Of a stretch of DNA of 62,654 nucleotides, positions 52,394-61,935 are shown in pieces. The translations under genes were made by a program, and so were the position numbers. Below the pieces are notes generated by a model. It did not search any database. It was not told where the DNA came from and was given only the letters and a program-made list of their open reading frames with translations. The first letter of the stretch is position 1; each line of letters begins with the position of its first letter. Source of the DNA: Cypionkella sp. (GTDB lineage: Bacteria > Pseudomonadota > Alphaproteobacteria > Rhodobacterales > Rhodobacteraceae); NCBI GenBank assembly GCA_023255415.1, contig JALRIN010000016.1, positions 1 to 62,654 of the forward strand. The letters are read 5' to 3'.

Positions 52394-53748
52394 AGCGCCT
52401 GATAGAAAAGGGCCTGATGTTTGGCAATCTGATCGAGGTGTCTTCGCCGCAATTGGTCGAGCGGTATAACCGCGCGTTGAAGGCGCTGACCGGCAAAGAA
52501 ACCGCGCTTTCGGATTTTCACATCGACATTTCGGGCTTTAGCCCCGAGATTGGAGACGAATTCGGCGATAGGCTTTATCTGAATCCGAATGGATGTAACC
52601 GCCAGTTCATATTGCTGACCACCAGCCAGAAAACCGCGCCGCTGCTGCATATCAAATTCTCGACCAGCCGCGATATTTTGCAGCGGTTCATTGAGGCGAA
52701 TGAGCGGCAATTGTTCGCGCTGACCGCGCAAGATGCCGTGATCGGAGAATTGGCGAATTCGGTCTACGAGATGTCTAGCCCGCTGAAACTGCTGGATATT
52801 CGCAAGGTGACGGTCGAGGCTGATACCATCGGCGGCCATGTCGCCGATGCCAATCAGCTGGGCGGTTTGATCGAGCGCTTTCGTACCGAGCCTGACGGTT
52901 GGCGTGATGATGACCTTATCGCGCAGATGATCGCTTTGGCGAAAAAGACCGGCGATGTCACAAGGGTGCCGATTAGCCTGCCCGCGATGCGCTTTGAACA
53001 GTCCAGTTTCTGGACGGCACATTTTGGCGGCGTCTATGTGTTTGGCGACACGCCGGTGCCTGCGGTGATTTCGGTGCTGCCGCGTGCGACTTTGGCGGCG
53101 CTGCCGAAGGTTAAGGTGATGGATCTGGGCCAGCGCAATGCAATTGCTGAATGGATGGTCACAAATGCCTTGGTCGAGCCGATTGTGCAGGCACGCGGCA
53201 TGGATGCGGGTGCGGTTTTGCGGCAAAAGATGGATTTTATCTTGGTTGATGCCGCCGATGCGCTCGGCCTTGATCTGGGCGATGCGCGGAGGACCGAGTT
53301 GCGCAAGATCGCGCAGCGGCTGGGCGATGCGCTGCCGCCGGCGTTTTTGGGGCTGGCTGCGCTTTTGCGCTGGGTCGAGCGGGCCGGGCCTTGGCCGCAG
53401 CTTACCTCCGAGCACCCTGCCTATTTCTACACCCTGCGCGCCTCGACTGGGCCGCAGCGGGATCTGGTCAATATGCTGCTGGCCGAGCTTGCGCCGATGG
53501 ATGTGCGGCAGATGTTCATCACCCATAAGGAATTGTTTTACGCAAACTATGCCACTTGGTCCGAGAAAAAGCGGCGCTATGTGGCGGATTTTCTGGAACG
53601 CGAGTATAAGGTCGATACGCAGGGCGCGCGCGCGGCCTTGTTTGGGCCAGAGCCGTCGATGGACGCGCGGCATCAACTGCCCCATATTGCGCGCGATCTG
53701 GGGCAGATCGTGGGGCCTTGGGGCGCGGTAAAGCGAGGCAAGCTATGA
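52390..53748 (+). CDS. Protein of unknown function (AAA+ cassette gene 5, possibly DUF6638)
   Basis: A 452-residue soluble protein. I believe it belongs to the uncharacterised Rhodobacterales family called DUF6638, but that number is from memory. It contains few cysteines and no clear catalytic motif. Its start overlaps the ATPase gene and its stop overlaps gene 6, both as ATGA, so it is probably made in step with the ATPase and may be its partner or substrate adaptor. Confidence 0.78.
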   Translation: MKRLIEKGLMFGNLIEVSSPQLVERYNRALKALTGKETALSDFHIDISGFSPEIGDEFGDRLYLNPNGCNRQFILLTTSQKTAPLLHIKFSTSRDILQRFIEANERQLFALTAQDAVIGELANSVYEMSSPLKLLDIRKVTVEADTIGGHVADANQLGGLIERFRTEPDGWRDDDLIAQMIALAKKTGDVTRVPISLPAMRFEQSSFWTAHFGGVYVFGDTPVPAVISVLPRATLAALPKVKVMDLGQRNAIAEWMVTNALVEPIVQARGMDAGAVLRQKMDFILVDAADALGLDLGDARRTELRKIAQRLGDALPPAFLGLAALLRWVERAGPWPQLTSEHPAYFYTLRASTGPQRDLVNMLLAELAPMDVRQMFITHKELFYANYATWSEKKRRYVADFLEREYKVDTQGARAALFGPEPSMDARHQLPHIARDLGQIVGPWGAVKRGKL

Positions 53749-54011
53749 TCGGGATTGTGCGTTTGGCGTTTTTCGGCTTTGTCGGGCTGACGGTTTTGTA
53801 TTTTCTGGTGTCGATCTATTCGCGCTCGGTGCGGCGCGAGTGGCTGGAAAAGAAATTCGATTCCGGTGGTGTCGAGGGCCCGCGCGATGCCTATATCGAG
53901 GCCGGGATGCGGGCCTATGAACAGGGGTTGCGGCGGCGCTTGCTGTGGCTGGTCTATATCATTCCGACGGCTGTTGTGGCTGTGACCATCTATTTTGTGA
54001 ACTTTCAGTAG
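53745..54011 (+). CDS. Small membrane protein (AAA+ cassette gene 6)
   Basis: An 88-residue protein with a hydrophobic segment at each end (LAFFGFVGLTVLYFLVSIY and LLWLVYIIPTAVVAVTIYFV) and a charged middle with a GVEGPRDAYIEAG stretch. It is predicted to be a two-span inner-membrane protein with the middle in the cytoplasm. No named family is recognised. It starts in an ATGA overlap with gene 5. Confidence 0.8.
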   Translation: MIGIVRLAFFGFVGLTVLYFLVSIYSRSVRREWLEKKFDSGGVEGPRDAYIEAGMRAYEQGLRRRLLWLVYIIPTAVVAVTIYFVNFQ

Positions 54012-54023
54012 GGAAACGATGCA

Positions 54024-54695
54024 ATGAATAAGCTTAAATGGAGCCTGCGCCTGACGGTGCTGCTGATCGTGGGGCTGTTTTTGCATTACACCTTGCCGCA
54101 GCACGATATTGTTCGGATCACCAATACCTATAACCGCCTGACGACGGTTGGCAGCGAGAATTCCTGGGCCTATGCCTCGCCCGACAGTGGCACCGCTGAA
54201 AGCGGCACCACCCGCGACATTCGGTTTATCGAAGCCGCTTATCCAGATGGGTCGGTGATCGTCTATCGCAATGAAGACACTGGCTGGGTCTGGCCGCCCT
54301 ATTTCAAATATGACAGCTCGAATTTGCAGGCGCAGGCGGGCAATCTGAAATCCCTGGCCTCGGCGCCGACCTGGGTTTCGGTGACGCATTATGGCTGGCG
54401 CTTTGCGTTTTTGTCGATTTACCCCAATGCAATAGGGGTGAAAGAGGTCGCCAGCCCAGACGTGCGGATCATTCCCTATGTGCCGATCATTGTGCTGCTG
54501 CTTTTGGCTTTTGGCTATGTGATGCTGCGGCGGATGTGGGCGCAGTTTCTAGAGCGCACGGTCGAACCTGCGCTGGCCGAGGTAGAAGAAACTTGGGACG
54601 GTGTGGAGGCGCGCGCAGACCTTGCCTCGACCAAGGCCAAGGGCGTGATGGGGCGCATGGGGGCGTGGTTTGGCAGCTGGCGGGCCAAGAAATAG
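54024..54695 (+). CDS. DUF1523 family membrane protein (AAA+ cassette gene 7)
   Basis: A 223-residue protein with an N-terminal membrane segment (LTVLLIVGLFLHY), a periplasmic middle of about 120 residues, and a second membrane segment (IIPYVPIIVLLLLAFGYVML). A basic, Ala-rich cytoplasmic tail ends the protein. The middle (HDIVRITNTYNR, RDIRFIEAAYPDG, VYRNEDTGWVWPPYFKYDSS) matches DUF1523, of unknown function. It is 12 bp after gene 6 and ends the cassette. Confidence 0.83.
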   Translation: MNKLKWSLRLTVLLIVGLFLHYTLPQHDIVRITNTYNRLTTVGSENSWAYASPDSGTAESGTTRDIRFIEAAYPDGSVIVYRNEDTGWVWPPYFKYDSSNLQAQAGNLKSLASAPTWVSVTHYGWRFAFLSIYPNAIGVKEVASPDVRIIPYVPIIVLLLLAFGYVMLRRMWAQFLERTVEPALAEVEETWDGVEARADLASTKAKGVMGRMGAWFGSWRAKK

Positions 54696-54711
54696 GCCGC
54701 AGCATAGAAGG

Positions 54712-54737
54712 CCGCGCGGCGCCTTTGCACCGCGCGG
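54712..54737. terminator. Hairpin between the convergent AAA+ cassette and pheT
   Basis: CCGCGCGG is repeated on both sides of a 10-nt spacer (self-complementary arms). There is no T run. It may end transcripts from either side. Confidence 0.5.
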
Positions 54738-54743
54738 ATTGAT

Positions 54744-57152
54744 TTATCCCCGCAGCGCGCCGCCGGTGGCTTTGCTGACCTTGTCGATGATCTTGGCCGA
54801 GACGGCTTCGATATCGGCATCGGTCAGGGTCTTGTCGGTGGGTTGCAGTCGCACCGTCAGCGCGATGGACTTTTTGCCAGCGCCCATCTGGGCCTCGGCT
54901 TTGGCACCCATGAACTGATCGAAAATCCGCACCTCGGAGATCAGCGCTTTGTCGGCCCCTGTGGCCGCGTTCACCGCCGTCAGAGCTTCGACGCCTGCAT
55001 CGACAACGAAAGCAAAGTCACGCTCGACCGCCTGCAAATCCGACAGCACCAGTGCCGGTTTGGTTGGGGTTTTCACCTTGGCAAAGGGGATATTGGCGAC
55101 CAGCACCGTAAAGGCGACTGCAGGGCCTTTGACATCCATCGCCGCAAGGATCTTTGGATGAACCTCGCCAAAGCTGGCCATGACATTTGGCCCCAGACCA
55201 ATCACGCCCGAGCGACCGGGGTGCCACCAAGCGGCAGTTTTGCGGTTGATCTGCACGCGGGCGGGGGCACCAAGGGCTGCCAGAACCGCTTCGACATCGG
55301 CCTTCGCATCATAGACGTCGTTCATCCGCCGTGCGCCATGTGGATCGCGCGCAGCCGTGGCACCGATCAGCAGGCCAGTGGCTTGCAGATGCTGCTCGCC
55401 GGGTTCGCCACCGTGAAAGACGGGGCCCACCTCGAACAGCGCCATATCCATAAAGCCGCGCGCTTGGTTGCGCGCGGCTGCGCGCAGCAGGCCGGGCAGC
55501 AGATCGGGGCGCATATGCGTCATCTCGGACGAGATCGGGTTGTCAACGCGCAGTGCATCGGTGCCGCCGCCAAACAGGCTTGCAGCGGTCTGGTCGATAA
55601 AGCTGTAGGTGACGCATTCGTTATAGCCAAGCGCTGCGATGCTGCGGCGGGCCAAACGCTCGCGCACTTGCAAAGGCGTCAGGATTGGACGCGGCACGCC
55701 TGCCACCAGTCGCGGCAGCGGGGTGCCGACAAGTTTGGTCAGGCTGGCGATGCGGGCGACTTCTTCGACCAGATCCGCCTCGCCCAAGATGTCGGGGCGC
55801 CAGGATGGCGGGCTTGCCATATCGCCGTTCAGGGTAAAGCCAAGCGCTTGCAAGGTGCGGCGCTGCTCGGCTTCAGGGATGTCCATGCCGACAAGGCTGA
55901 TCACGCGCGCGGGCTTCAGCTGATAAGCGCGGCTGGTGTCCTTGGCAGCGCCATCTTCGGCCAGATCAGAGGCTTCGCCACCGCACAGATCAAGGATCAT
56001 CTGGGTCGCCAGATCAAGCCCATCAAGGCTAAAAGCAGGGTCAACGCCGCGTTCAAAGCGATAGCGCGCATCCGAGTTGATCTTCAGCGCGCGGCCTGTG
56101 GCGGCGATGGTGATCGGATCCCAATAGGCGGATTCGACGAAGACATCGGTGGTCTCGGGCGTGCAGCCAGAGGCTTCGCCGCCCATGATACCGGCCAAGG
56201 ATTCAACGCCCTGATCGTCGGAAATCGCCATATGCCCTGCGCGCAAGGTATAGGTCTTGCCGTCCAACGCCAGAAACGCTTCGCCCCCAACTGCTGCGTG
56301 AATGCGCAGCTTGCCCTGCACCTTGCCTGCGTCAAACACATGCAAGGGGCGGTTCAGACCAAAGGTGAAATAGTTGGTGATATCAACAAGCGTCGAGATT
56401 GGCCGCAGCCCAATCGCCTTAAGCCGTGCTTGCAGCCAGTCTGGCGACGGCCCGTTCTTGACGCCGCGAATGGTGCGGCCTGCGAAATGCGGGCAGCCTT
56501 TGGTTTTCAGATCGGCGCTGATTTCCACCTGCACAGGGCTTGCAAAACCGCCCTTGATCACGGGGATCGGCAGCGGTTTCAGCGTGCCAAGACCGCGTGC
56601 GGCCAGATCACGCGCCACACCGCGCACGCCCAAAGCATCGGGGCGGTTCGGCGTGATCTTGATATGGATCATCGGGTCAGCCAGCGCGGGGCGATTTTTT
56701 GCCAACCAATCGGCGAATTTCTCGCCAATCTCGCCCGAGGGCAGCTCGATAATGCCGTTATGTTCGTCCGACAGCTCCAACTCGCGTTCAGAGGCCATCA
56801 TGCCATGCGATTCAACGCCGCGGATTTTGCCAACGCCCAGCGTCACATCAATGCCCGGCACATAGTCGCCGGGTTTGCACAAGACCACGGTGATGCCTTC
56901 GCGGGCATTTGGCGCGCCGCAAACGATCTGCTTTTCCCCCTCATCCGTCATCACACGGCAAACGCGCAGCTTGTCGGCGTCTGGGTGCTTTTCGGCATGG
57001 ATCACACGGGCCAGCGTAAAGGGTGCAAGTTTTGCCAGCGGGTTCACCACCTCTTCCACCTCTAGACCCAGATCGGTCAGAGCGTAGAGGATGTCTTCCA
57101 GCGAAGACGTCGTTTCAAGGTGATCTTTCAGCCAAGACAGGGTGAATTTCAT
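54744..57152 (-). CDS. pheT: Phenylalanine--tRNA ligase beta subunit
   Basis: An 802-residue subunit. It starts with the tRNA-binding OB domain (VEEVVNPLAKLAPFTLARVI), then the B3/B4 editing and B5 domains, and ends with the FDX-ACB domain. It partners PheS to charge tRNA-Phe. Its 5' end is 99 bp after pheS. The very long reading frame on the opposite strand is a shadow. Confidence 0.97.
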   Translation of the reverse strand: MKFTLSWLKDHLETTSSLEDILYALTDLGLEVEEVVNPLAKLAPFTLARVIHAEKHPDADKLRVCRVMTDEGEKQIVCGAPNAREGITVVLCKPGDYVPGIDVTLGVGKIRGVESHGMMASERELELSDEHNGIIELPSGEIGEKFADWLAKNRPALADPMIHIKITPNRPDALGVRGVARDLAARGLGTLKPLPIPVIKGGFASPVQVEISADLKTKGCPHFAGRTIRGVKNGPSPDWLQARLKAIGLRPISTLVDITNYFTFGLNRPLHVFDAGKVQGKLRIHAAVGGEAFLALDGKTYTLRAGHMAISDDQGVESLAGIMGGEASGCTPETTDVFVESAYWDPITIAATGRALKINSDARYRFERGVDPAFSLDGLDLATQMILDLCGGEASDLAEDGAAKDTSRAYQLKPARVISLVGMDIPEAEQRRTLQALGFTLNGDMASPPSWRPDILGEADLVEEVARIASLTKLVGTPLPRLVAGVPRPILTPLQVRERLARRSIAALGYNECVTYSFIDQTAASLFGGGTDALRVDNPISSEMTHMRPDLLPGLLRAAARNQARGFMDMALFEVGPVFHGGEPGEQHLQATGLLIGATAARDPHGARRMNDVYDAKADVEAVLAALGAPARVQINRKTAAWWHPGRSGVIGLGPNVMASFGEVHPKILAAMDVKGPAVAFTVLVANIPFAKVKTPTKPALVLSDLQAVERDFAFVVDAGVEALTAVNAATGADKALISEVRIFDQFMGAKAEAQMGAGKKSIALTVRLQPTDKTLTDADIEAVSAKIIDKVSKATGGALRG

Positions 57153-57251
57153 AGCGCGGCCCTTCGGAATTACTTGCGTGTGGAATTAGCGCATTGGGGT
57201 GCAAAGGGGAAGCGGCCTGCGGCGTCCAGCCGGCCACCCCCCAAGCGCAGA

Positions 57252-58334
57252 TTAGGCCGACAAACCGCCAGCAAGATCCGGCATATCCAGCGCTGCAAAG
57301 CCGTAATGGCGCAGCCAGCGCATATCGCTTTCAAAGAACGCGCGCAGATCGGGGATGCCGTATTTCAGCATGGCAATGCGGTCGATACCCATGCCAAAGG
57401 CAAAGCCTTGCCATTCATCAGGGTTCACACCGGCTGCGGCCAGCACTTTGGGGTGCACCATGCCCGAGCCAAGGATTTCCATCCATTTGTCGCCCTCGCC
57501 AATGCGCAGCTGACCGCCGACATTGGAATAGCGGATGTCAACTTCGGCAGAGGGTTCGGTAAAGGGGAAGTGGCTGGCACGAAAGCGCAGCTCGACCTTA
57601 TCAACCTCGAAAAAGGCGCGGCAGAATTCTTCCAGCGTCCATTTCAGATTAGCCATGCTGATGTCGCGGCCAATCGCAAGACCTTCGACCTGATGGAACA
57701 TCGGGGTATGGGTTTGGTCCATATCCATGCGGTAGACCCGGCCGGGGGCAATTACACGGATCGGCGCGCCTTGTTCGGTCATGGCGCGAATTTGCACGGG
57801 GCTGGTATGGGTGCGCAAGACATGCGGCGGGCGCAGATCGCCTTCGGCGCGGTGCATAAAGAAAGTGTCGTGTTCCTGCCGCGCGGGATGTTCGGGCGGG
57901 ATGTTCAGCGCGTCAAAGTTATACCAGTCTGATTCGATCTGCGGGCCTTCGGCGACGGCAAAGCCCATATCGGCAAAGATCGCGGTCAGCTCTTCCATCA
58001 CTTGGCTGACGGGGTGGATGGTGCCCTGACGGCGTGGGCGCGCGGGCAGGGTGACGTCCAACCACTCCGAGCGTAGGCGCGCGTCAAGGGCGGCATCGCC
58101 AAGCGCTGCCTTTTTCGCGCGCAGGGCGGCGTCGATCTCGTCTTTCAGCACGTTCAGCATCGCCCCTACGGCTTTGCGCGCGTCTGGGTCCATTTTGCCC
58201 AGAGCCGACATCAGCGCCGAAATCTCGCCCTTTTTGCCAAGGGCAGCAAGGCGCAGCTCTTCCAGACCGGCTTCATCGCCAATATTGGCAATGGCGACCA
58301 GATATTTGGCCTTAAGATCGTCTAACCCGTCCAT
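57252..58334 (-). CDS. pheS: Phenylalanine--tRNA ligase alpha subunit
   Basis: A 360-residue catalytic subunit with class II motifs: HPVSQVMEELTAIF, the motif 2 region (VYRMDMDQTHTPMFHQVEG) and motif 3 (GFAFGMGIDRIAML). The start is the ATG with GGAGA upstream. An in-frame extension to 58442 has no family similarity. It follows rpmI and rplT on the same strand, a common arrangement, but a terminator lies between. Confidence 0.96.
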   Translation of the reverse strand: MDGLDDLKAKYLVAIANIGDEAGLEELRLAALGKKGEISALMSALGKMDPDARKAVGAMLNVLKDEIDAALRAKKAALGDAALDARLRSEWLDVTLPARPRRQGTIHPVSQVMEELTAIFADMGFAVAEGPQIESDWYNFDALNIPPEHPARQEHDTFFMHRAEGDLRPPHVLRTHTSPVQIRAMTEQGAPIRVIAPGRVYRMDMDQTHTPMFHQVEGLAIGRDISMANLKWTLEEFCRAFFEVDKVELRFRASHFPFTEPSAEVDIRYSNVGGQLRIGEGDKWMEILGSGMVHPKVLAAAGVNPDEWQGFAFGMGIDRIAMLKYGIPDLRAFFESDMRWLRHYGFAALDMPDLAGGLSA

Positions 58335-58445
58335 GACAGTCTCCGAATTCGTGCCGTTTGGTGCTAACGGCAAGGGCGCGCGGATGCAAGTGGTCGGCAA
58401 AATCGCAGCACGAATAAGCGCGCGAGACCCCGCGCCGCGCAATGA

Positions 58446-58476
58446 AAAAGGCCCCGCAAAAGCAGGGCCTTTTCTT
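58446..58476 (-). terminator. Terminator after rplT
   Basis: An imperfect GC-rich stem (GGCCC..GC and GC..GGGCC) with a 4-nt loop and A/T runs at both ends. It separates rpmI-rplT from pheST. Confidence 0.8.
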
Positions 58477-58491
58477 TAGATCAGCTTGAAA

Positions 58492-58857
58492 TCAAGCAGC
58501 CAGAGCGGCTTTGGCCTGAGCGGCAATGGCGTTGAACGCCTCGGGCTCGTGCACGGCCAGATCGGCCAGAACCTTACGGTCCACCTCGATGCCAGCTTTC
58601 GCCAGACCGTTGATGAAACGCGAGTATGTGAACTCGATGTCGAACAGACGCACGGCAGCGTTGATCCGCTGGATCCACAACGCGCGGAAGTTGCGCTTGC
58701 GGGTCTTACGGTCGCGCGTTGCATACTGCTGGGCCTTATCAACGGCCTGAGTAGCTGTGCGGAAGTTCGTGGAGCGGGCGGCGTAATAGCCAGCCGCCTT
58801 CTTGATCACCTTGCGGTGACGGGCGTGGGTAACGACGCCAGATTTAACGCGGGACAT
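58492..58857 (-). CDS. rplT: 50S ribosomal protein L20
   Basis: A 121-residue basic ribosomal protein, required for assembly of the large subunit. It has SRVKSGVVTHARHRKV, then GYYAARSTNFR and YATRDRKTRKRNFRALWIQRI (shortened). It directly follows rpmI (11 bp). In other bacteria L20 can repress its own operon, but I see no leader structure I can assign. Confidence 0.97.
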   Translation of the reverse strand: MSRVKSGVVTHARHRKVIKKAAGYYAARSTNFRTATQAVDKAQQYATRDRKTRKRNFRALWIQRINAAVRLFDIEFTYSRFINGLAKAGIEVDRKVLADLAVHEPEAFNAIAAQAKAALAA

Positions 58858-58868
58858 CTAAGCTCTCC

Positions 58869-59069
58869 TTACCGGTCGTATGGCATGTATTTTTTGACGA
58901 TTTTCGCATCGGATGCGCAAAGGATCATCGTCCCCGTCGCGTCACGAATGAACTTCGTCGTGCGTTTGATCATGCCGTGGCGTTTGCCGGCAACGCCAGC
59001 TTTTACACGACCGGAAGCGGTAAAGCTGAAGCGCTTTTTCGCTGCCGACTTGGTCTTCATCTTGGGCAT
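58869..59069 (-). CDS. rpmI: 50S ribosomal protein L35
   Basis: A 66-residue basic protein with PKMKTKSAAKKRFSFT at the start and KRHGMIKRT. The first Met is chosen by homology and GGAGATGG upstream. infC, usually upstream, is not here. Confidence 0.95.
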   Translation of the reverse strand: MPKMKTKSAAKKRFSFTASGRVKAGVAGKRHGMIKRTTKFIRDATGTMILCASDAKIVKKYMPYDR

Positions 59070-59187
59070 TTCCATCTCCATGGTTGCAGGCAATGCTTGG
59101 CATGCCACGTTGGCCAGCATCGCGGGGTATTCGAGCGGTTCCTATAGGCGGGCTGGAACCGGGGTGCAAGGGGATTCTGCCGCAGGC

Positions 59188-59412
59188 CTAGCGGATCAGG
59201 TTGGCGATCACTTGCACAATAACATCGGGGATTTCCGTAAGACTATAGCCGCCAGGTTTTTGTACCAGCGCAACCGCCGCCAGCGTGCCCCCGGTCAACA
59301 TCGCAATCGCCGCAGTGCGGGGAGGGCGGGAATCAACAAAGGCAGAGAAAAGCGGGGGGATTGCCAAGACGCAGATCAATAGGCCAAGCACCAGAAATTG
59401 ATCCATCAACAT
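59188..59412 (-). CDS. Small membrane protein downstream of pyruvate kinase
   Basis: A 74-residue hypothetical protein with two hydrophobic segments (FLVLGLLICVLAIPPLFSAF and AIAMLTGGTLAAVALV). The first of two close ATGs is given (the other is two codons in); GGGGG lies before it. It is 30 bp after pyk on the same strand and probably cotranscribed. No family is recognised. Confidence 0.75.
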   Translation of the reverse strand: MLMDQFLVLGLLICVLAIPPLFSAFVDSRPPRTAAIAMLTGGTLAAVALVQKPGGYSLTEIPDVIVQVIANLIR

Positions 59413-59442
59413 CGCAATACCCCCAATTTTACAAGGGCCAGC

Positions 59443-60891
59443 TTATTCCGGGTCGACTCGGGAAATCAATCGCTCATCACAAGGGGCCACACGCAGAATA
59501 TTGGTGGTGCCTTTGACGTTAAACGGCACGCCTGCGGTGACAACAATCTGATCCTCGACCTCGGCAAAGCCATCGCGGCGTGCGGCACCAACCGCCGCCA
59601 GAACAGCGCCCTTAAAGCGGTCTTGCGGTTCAGTGATGGCGCAATGTGCGCCCCAAGTCAGCGCAAGCCTGCGCGCCGTCGACATCAACGGCGTCAGCGC
59701 AATGATTGGCACCTGTGGCCGTTCGCGCGCCACAAGGCTGGCTGTTTCGCCGCTTTGGGTAAAGCAAGCGATGGCCTTGATGTTGGTGGCTTCGGCGATT
59801 TCGCGCGCGGCGGCAACGATGCCGTCAGCAATGGTTTCGCGGCGCACAACGCGGCTGGCCTCGATCACCTGGCGATAGGTCGGGTCTTTTTCGACCGACA
59901 TCGCCACGTTGTTCATCGTGGTTACAGCTTCGATCGGGAATTTGCCCGCAGCCGATTCGGCCGAAAGCATGATCGCATCCGCGCCTTCATAAATGGCGGT
60001 GGCCACGTCGGAGACTTCGGCGCGGGTCGGCACCGGCGCTTCGATCATCGATTCGAGCATTTGGGTCGCAACGATCACAGGCTTTGCCGCCGCGCGCGCG
60101 CCGCGCACCAAGCGTTTCTGGATCGGAGGCACCGAGGTGACGGGCAATTCAACGCCCAGATCACCGCGTGCCACCATGATGCCGTCAGAGACCTGCAAAA
60201 TCGCGTCATAGGCTTTGACAGCCGCAGGCTTTTCGATTTTCGACAGGATCGCGGCGCGGCCTTTGGCAAGCTGACGCGCTTCGATCACATCTTCGGGGCG
60301 CTGCACGAAGGACAAGGCCAGCCAGTCGACACCCAATTCGCAGGCAAATTCAAGGTCATCGCGGTCTTTTGCCGAAAGCGCAGCCAGAGGCAGAACCACA
60401 TCCGGCACGTTCACGCCCTTGCGGTTTGAAATCACGCCACCGACTTCGACGACACAATTGGCAAAGTCCTTGCCGCAGTCTTTGACCCGCAGACGGATCT
60501 TCCCGTCGTTGACCAAAAGGCTAGACCCAGCCTCAAGCGCGGCAAAAATCTCGGGGTGCGGCAGTTGCACGCGGGTCGCATCGCCGGGGGCGGCTGCAAG
60601 GTCCATGCGGAACTCTGCGCCGATCACCAGATCTTCGCCCTCTGGCTTGGCAAAGGTACCAACGCGCAGTTTAGGGCCCTGAAGATCGGCCAAAATGGCG
60701 ATGGGGCGACCCACATCCGCCTCGACCTGCCGAATAATCGCATGGCGGGCGGCCTGTTCGGCATGGGTTCCGTGGCTCATGTTCAGGCGGAACACATCTG
60801 CCCCCGCCTCGAACAAAGCGCGGATCATCTTATAGTCGCTGGAAGCTGGGCCCAAAGTGGCCACGATCTTAACATTCCGAAGGCGTCTCAT
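59443..60891 (-). CDS. pyk: Pyruvate kinase
   Basis: A 482-residue glycolytic enzyme that converts PEP and ADP to pyruvate and ATP. It begins RNVKIVATLGPAS, then LNMSHGTHAEQ, DLQGPKLRVG, and the active-site region ILSKIEKPAAV with MVARGDLGVE and ATQMLESMI. Length is normal. The promoter region is shared with the divergent FGase-type gene. Confidence 0.97.
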   Translation of the reverse strand: MRRLRNVKIVATLGPASSDYKMIRALFEAGADVFRLNMSHGTHAEQAARHAIIRQVEADVGRPIAILADLQGPKLRVGTFAKPEGEDLVIGAEFRMDLAAAPGDATRVQLPHPEIFAALEAGSSLLVNDGKIRLRVKDCGKDFANCVVEVGGVISNRKGVNVPDVVLPLAALSAKDRDDLEFACELGVDWLALSFVQRPEDVIEARQLAKGRAAILSKIEKPAAVKAYDAILQVSDGIMVARGDLGVELPVTSVPPIQKRLVRGARAAAKPVIVATQMLESMIEAPVPTRAEVSDVATAIYEGADAIMLSAESAAGKFPIEAVTTMNNVAMSVEKDPTYRQVIEASRVVRRETIADGIVAAAREIAEATNIKAIACFTQSGETASLVARERPQVPIIALTPLMSTARRLALTWGAHCAITEPQDRFKGAVLAAVGAARRDGFAEVEDQIVVTAGVPFNVKGTTNILRVAPCDERLISRVDPE

Positions 60892-61039
60892 GCCTTGTTC
60901 CTTTTCGTCGCGTTCAATTTCTTTGGTGGGCCGAGGGTCTTATGGCCCAATACCGATTGCGGGGCAACTGGCGCTGTGTTGCATTGCAGCATAAAGATGA
61001 AGTCATAAGATTATATGACGGCGACGAGGGCGGGGAAAC

Positions 61040-61768
61040 ATGGCGTTCACAGTGGAAGGCGCAGAGCGGGCAGGGCGGTGGCTGGTGACGGTCGATCATG
61101 CGACTAACCGCGTGCCCGCCGATATTGGTGGCGGGTCTTTGGGGATCAGCGATCAGGATATGGCGCGCCATATTGCCTATGACGTCGGGGCCTTGGGGCT
61201 TGCGCGTGCGCTTGGCCAATTGCTGGATAGCCCGGTGATTGCTTCGGATTTTAGCCGTCTGGTGATTGATCCCAATCGCGGCGAGCATGACCCGACCCTG
61301 GTGATGAAGCTTTATGACGGCACGATCATTCCGGCCAACCGCCATGTCGATGCCGCAGAGATCGAGCGGCGCTTGCAGTCTCTGTATCGCCCCTATCATC
61401 AGGCCTATGCCGAGCTTGCAGCGCGGCGTGATGATACGGTTATTCTGGCCATTCACTCTTTCACCCCCTGCCTGAAGGGGCGGGCGCTGCGGCCTTGGCA
61501 TGTGGGTGTGCTTTATGGCCACGAGGATGCGCGGCTGTCACAGCCGCTGATTGCGCGGCTTGCACAGGAAGCGGACCTTTGTATCGGCGACAACGAACCC
61601 TATGCGGGCCAGCTTCCGGGCGATTCGGTGGACCGCCACGCGATTGCCTCGGGCCGGCATAACACCCTGATCGAGCTGCGAAATGACCTTATCGCAACCG
61701 AGGCCCAGCAACAGGCTTGGGCCGCGCGTTTGGCCCCGATTCTGCAAGAGGTGCTGGCCCAGCTCTGA
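61040..61768 (+). CDS. N-formylglutamate amidohydrolase family protein
   Basis: A 242-residue zinc-dependent hydrolase-like protein. It has VTVDHATNRVPADIG, IASDFSRLVIDPNRG, ILAIHSFTP and GHEDARLSQPLI. Family members deformylate N-formylglutamate in histidine degradation, but no hut gene is near, so another amide substrate is possible. GGGGA lies before the ATG. Confidence 0.87.
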   Translation: MAFTVEGAERAGRWLVTVDHATNRVPADIGGGSLGISDQDMARHIAYDVGALGLARALGQLLDSPVIASDFSRLVIDPNRGEHDPTLVMKLYDGTIIPANRHVDAAEIERRLQSLYRPYHQAYAELAARRDDTVILAIHSFTPCLKGRALRPWHVGVLYGHEDARLSQPLIARLAQEADLCIGDNEPYAGQLPGDSVDRHAIASGRHNTLIELRNDLIATEAQQQAWAARLAPILQEVLAQL

Positions 61769-61935
61769 GCTGAAAGATTCTTCCAACCGAAATCTGCAAA
61801 ACCGCGTCATTGTTTATCTCAAATCGATAATATTGACTTTTTCGCAACTAAAAGCCGAAGACCCCTGCATATAAAACCATCCGGGTTTGCCGCGCATTTT
61901 GGCGGAGTGTTTTTGGTTTTAGGTTAGGGTGCTTT

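Noticed and set aside
54843..57065. Open frame of 740 codons opposite pheT
   Set aside because: Shadow of pheT with no recognisable domain.
61832..61875. Sigma-70-like promoter upstream of the broken RTX gene
   Set aside because: TTGACT and TATAAA are both present, but about 31 bp apart, too far for a standard promoter.
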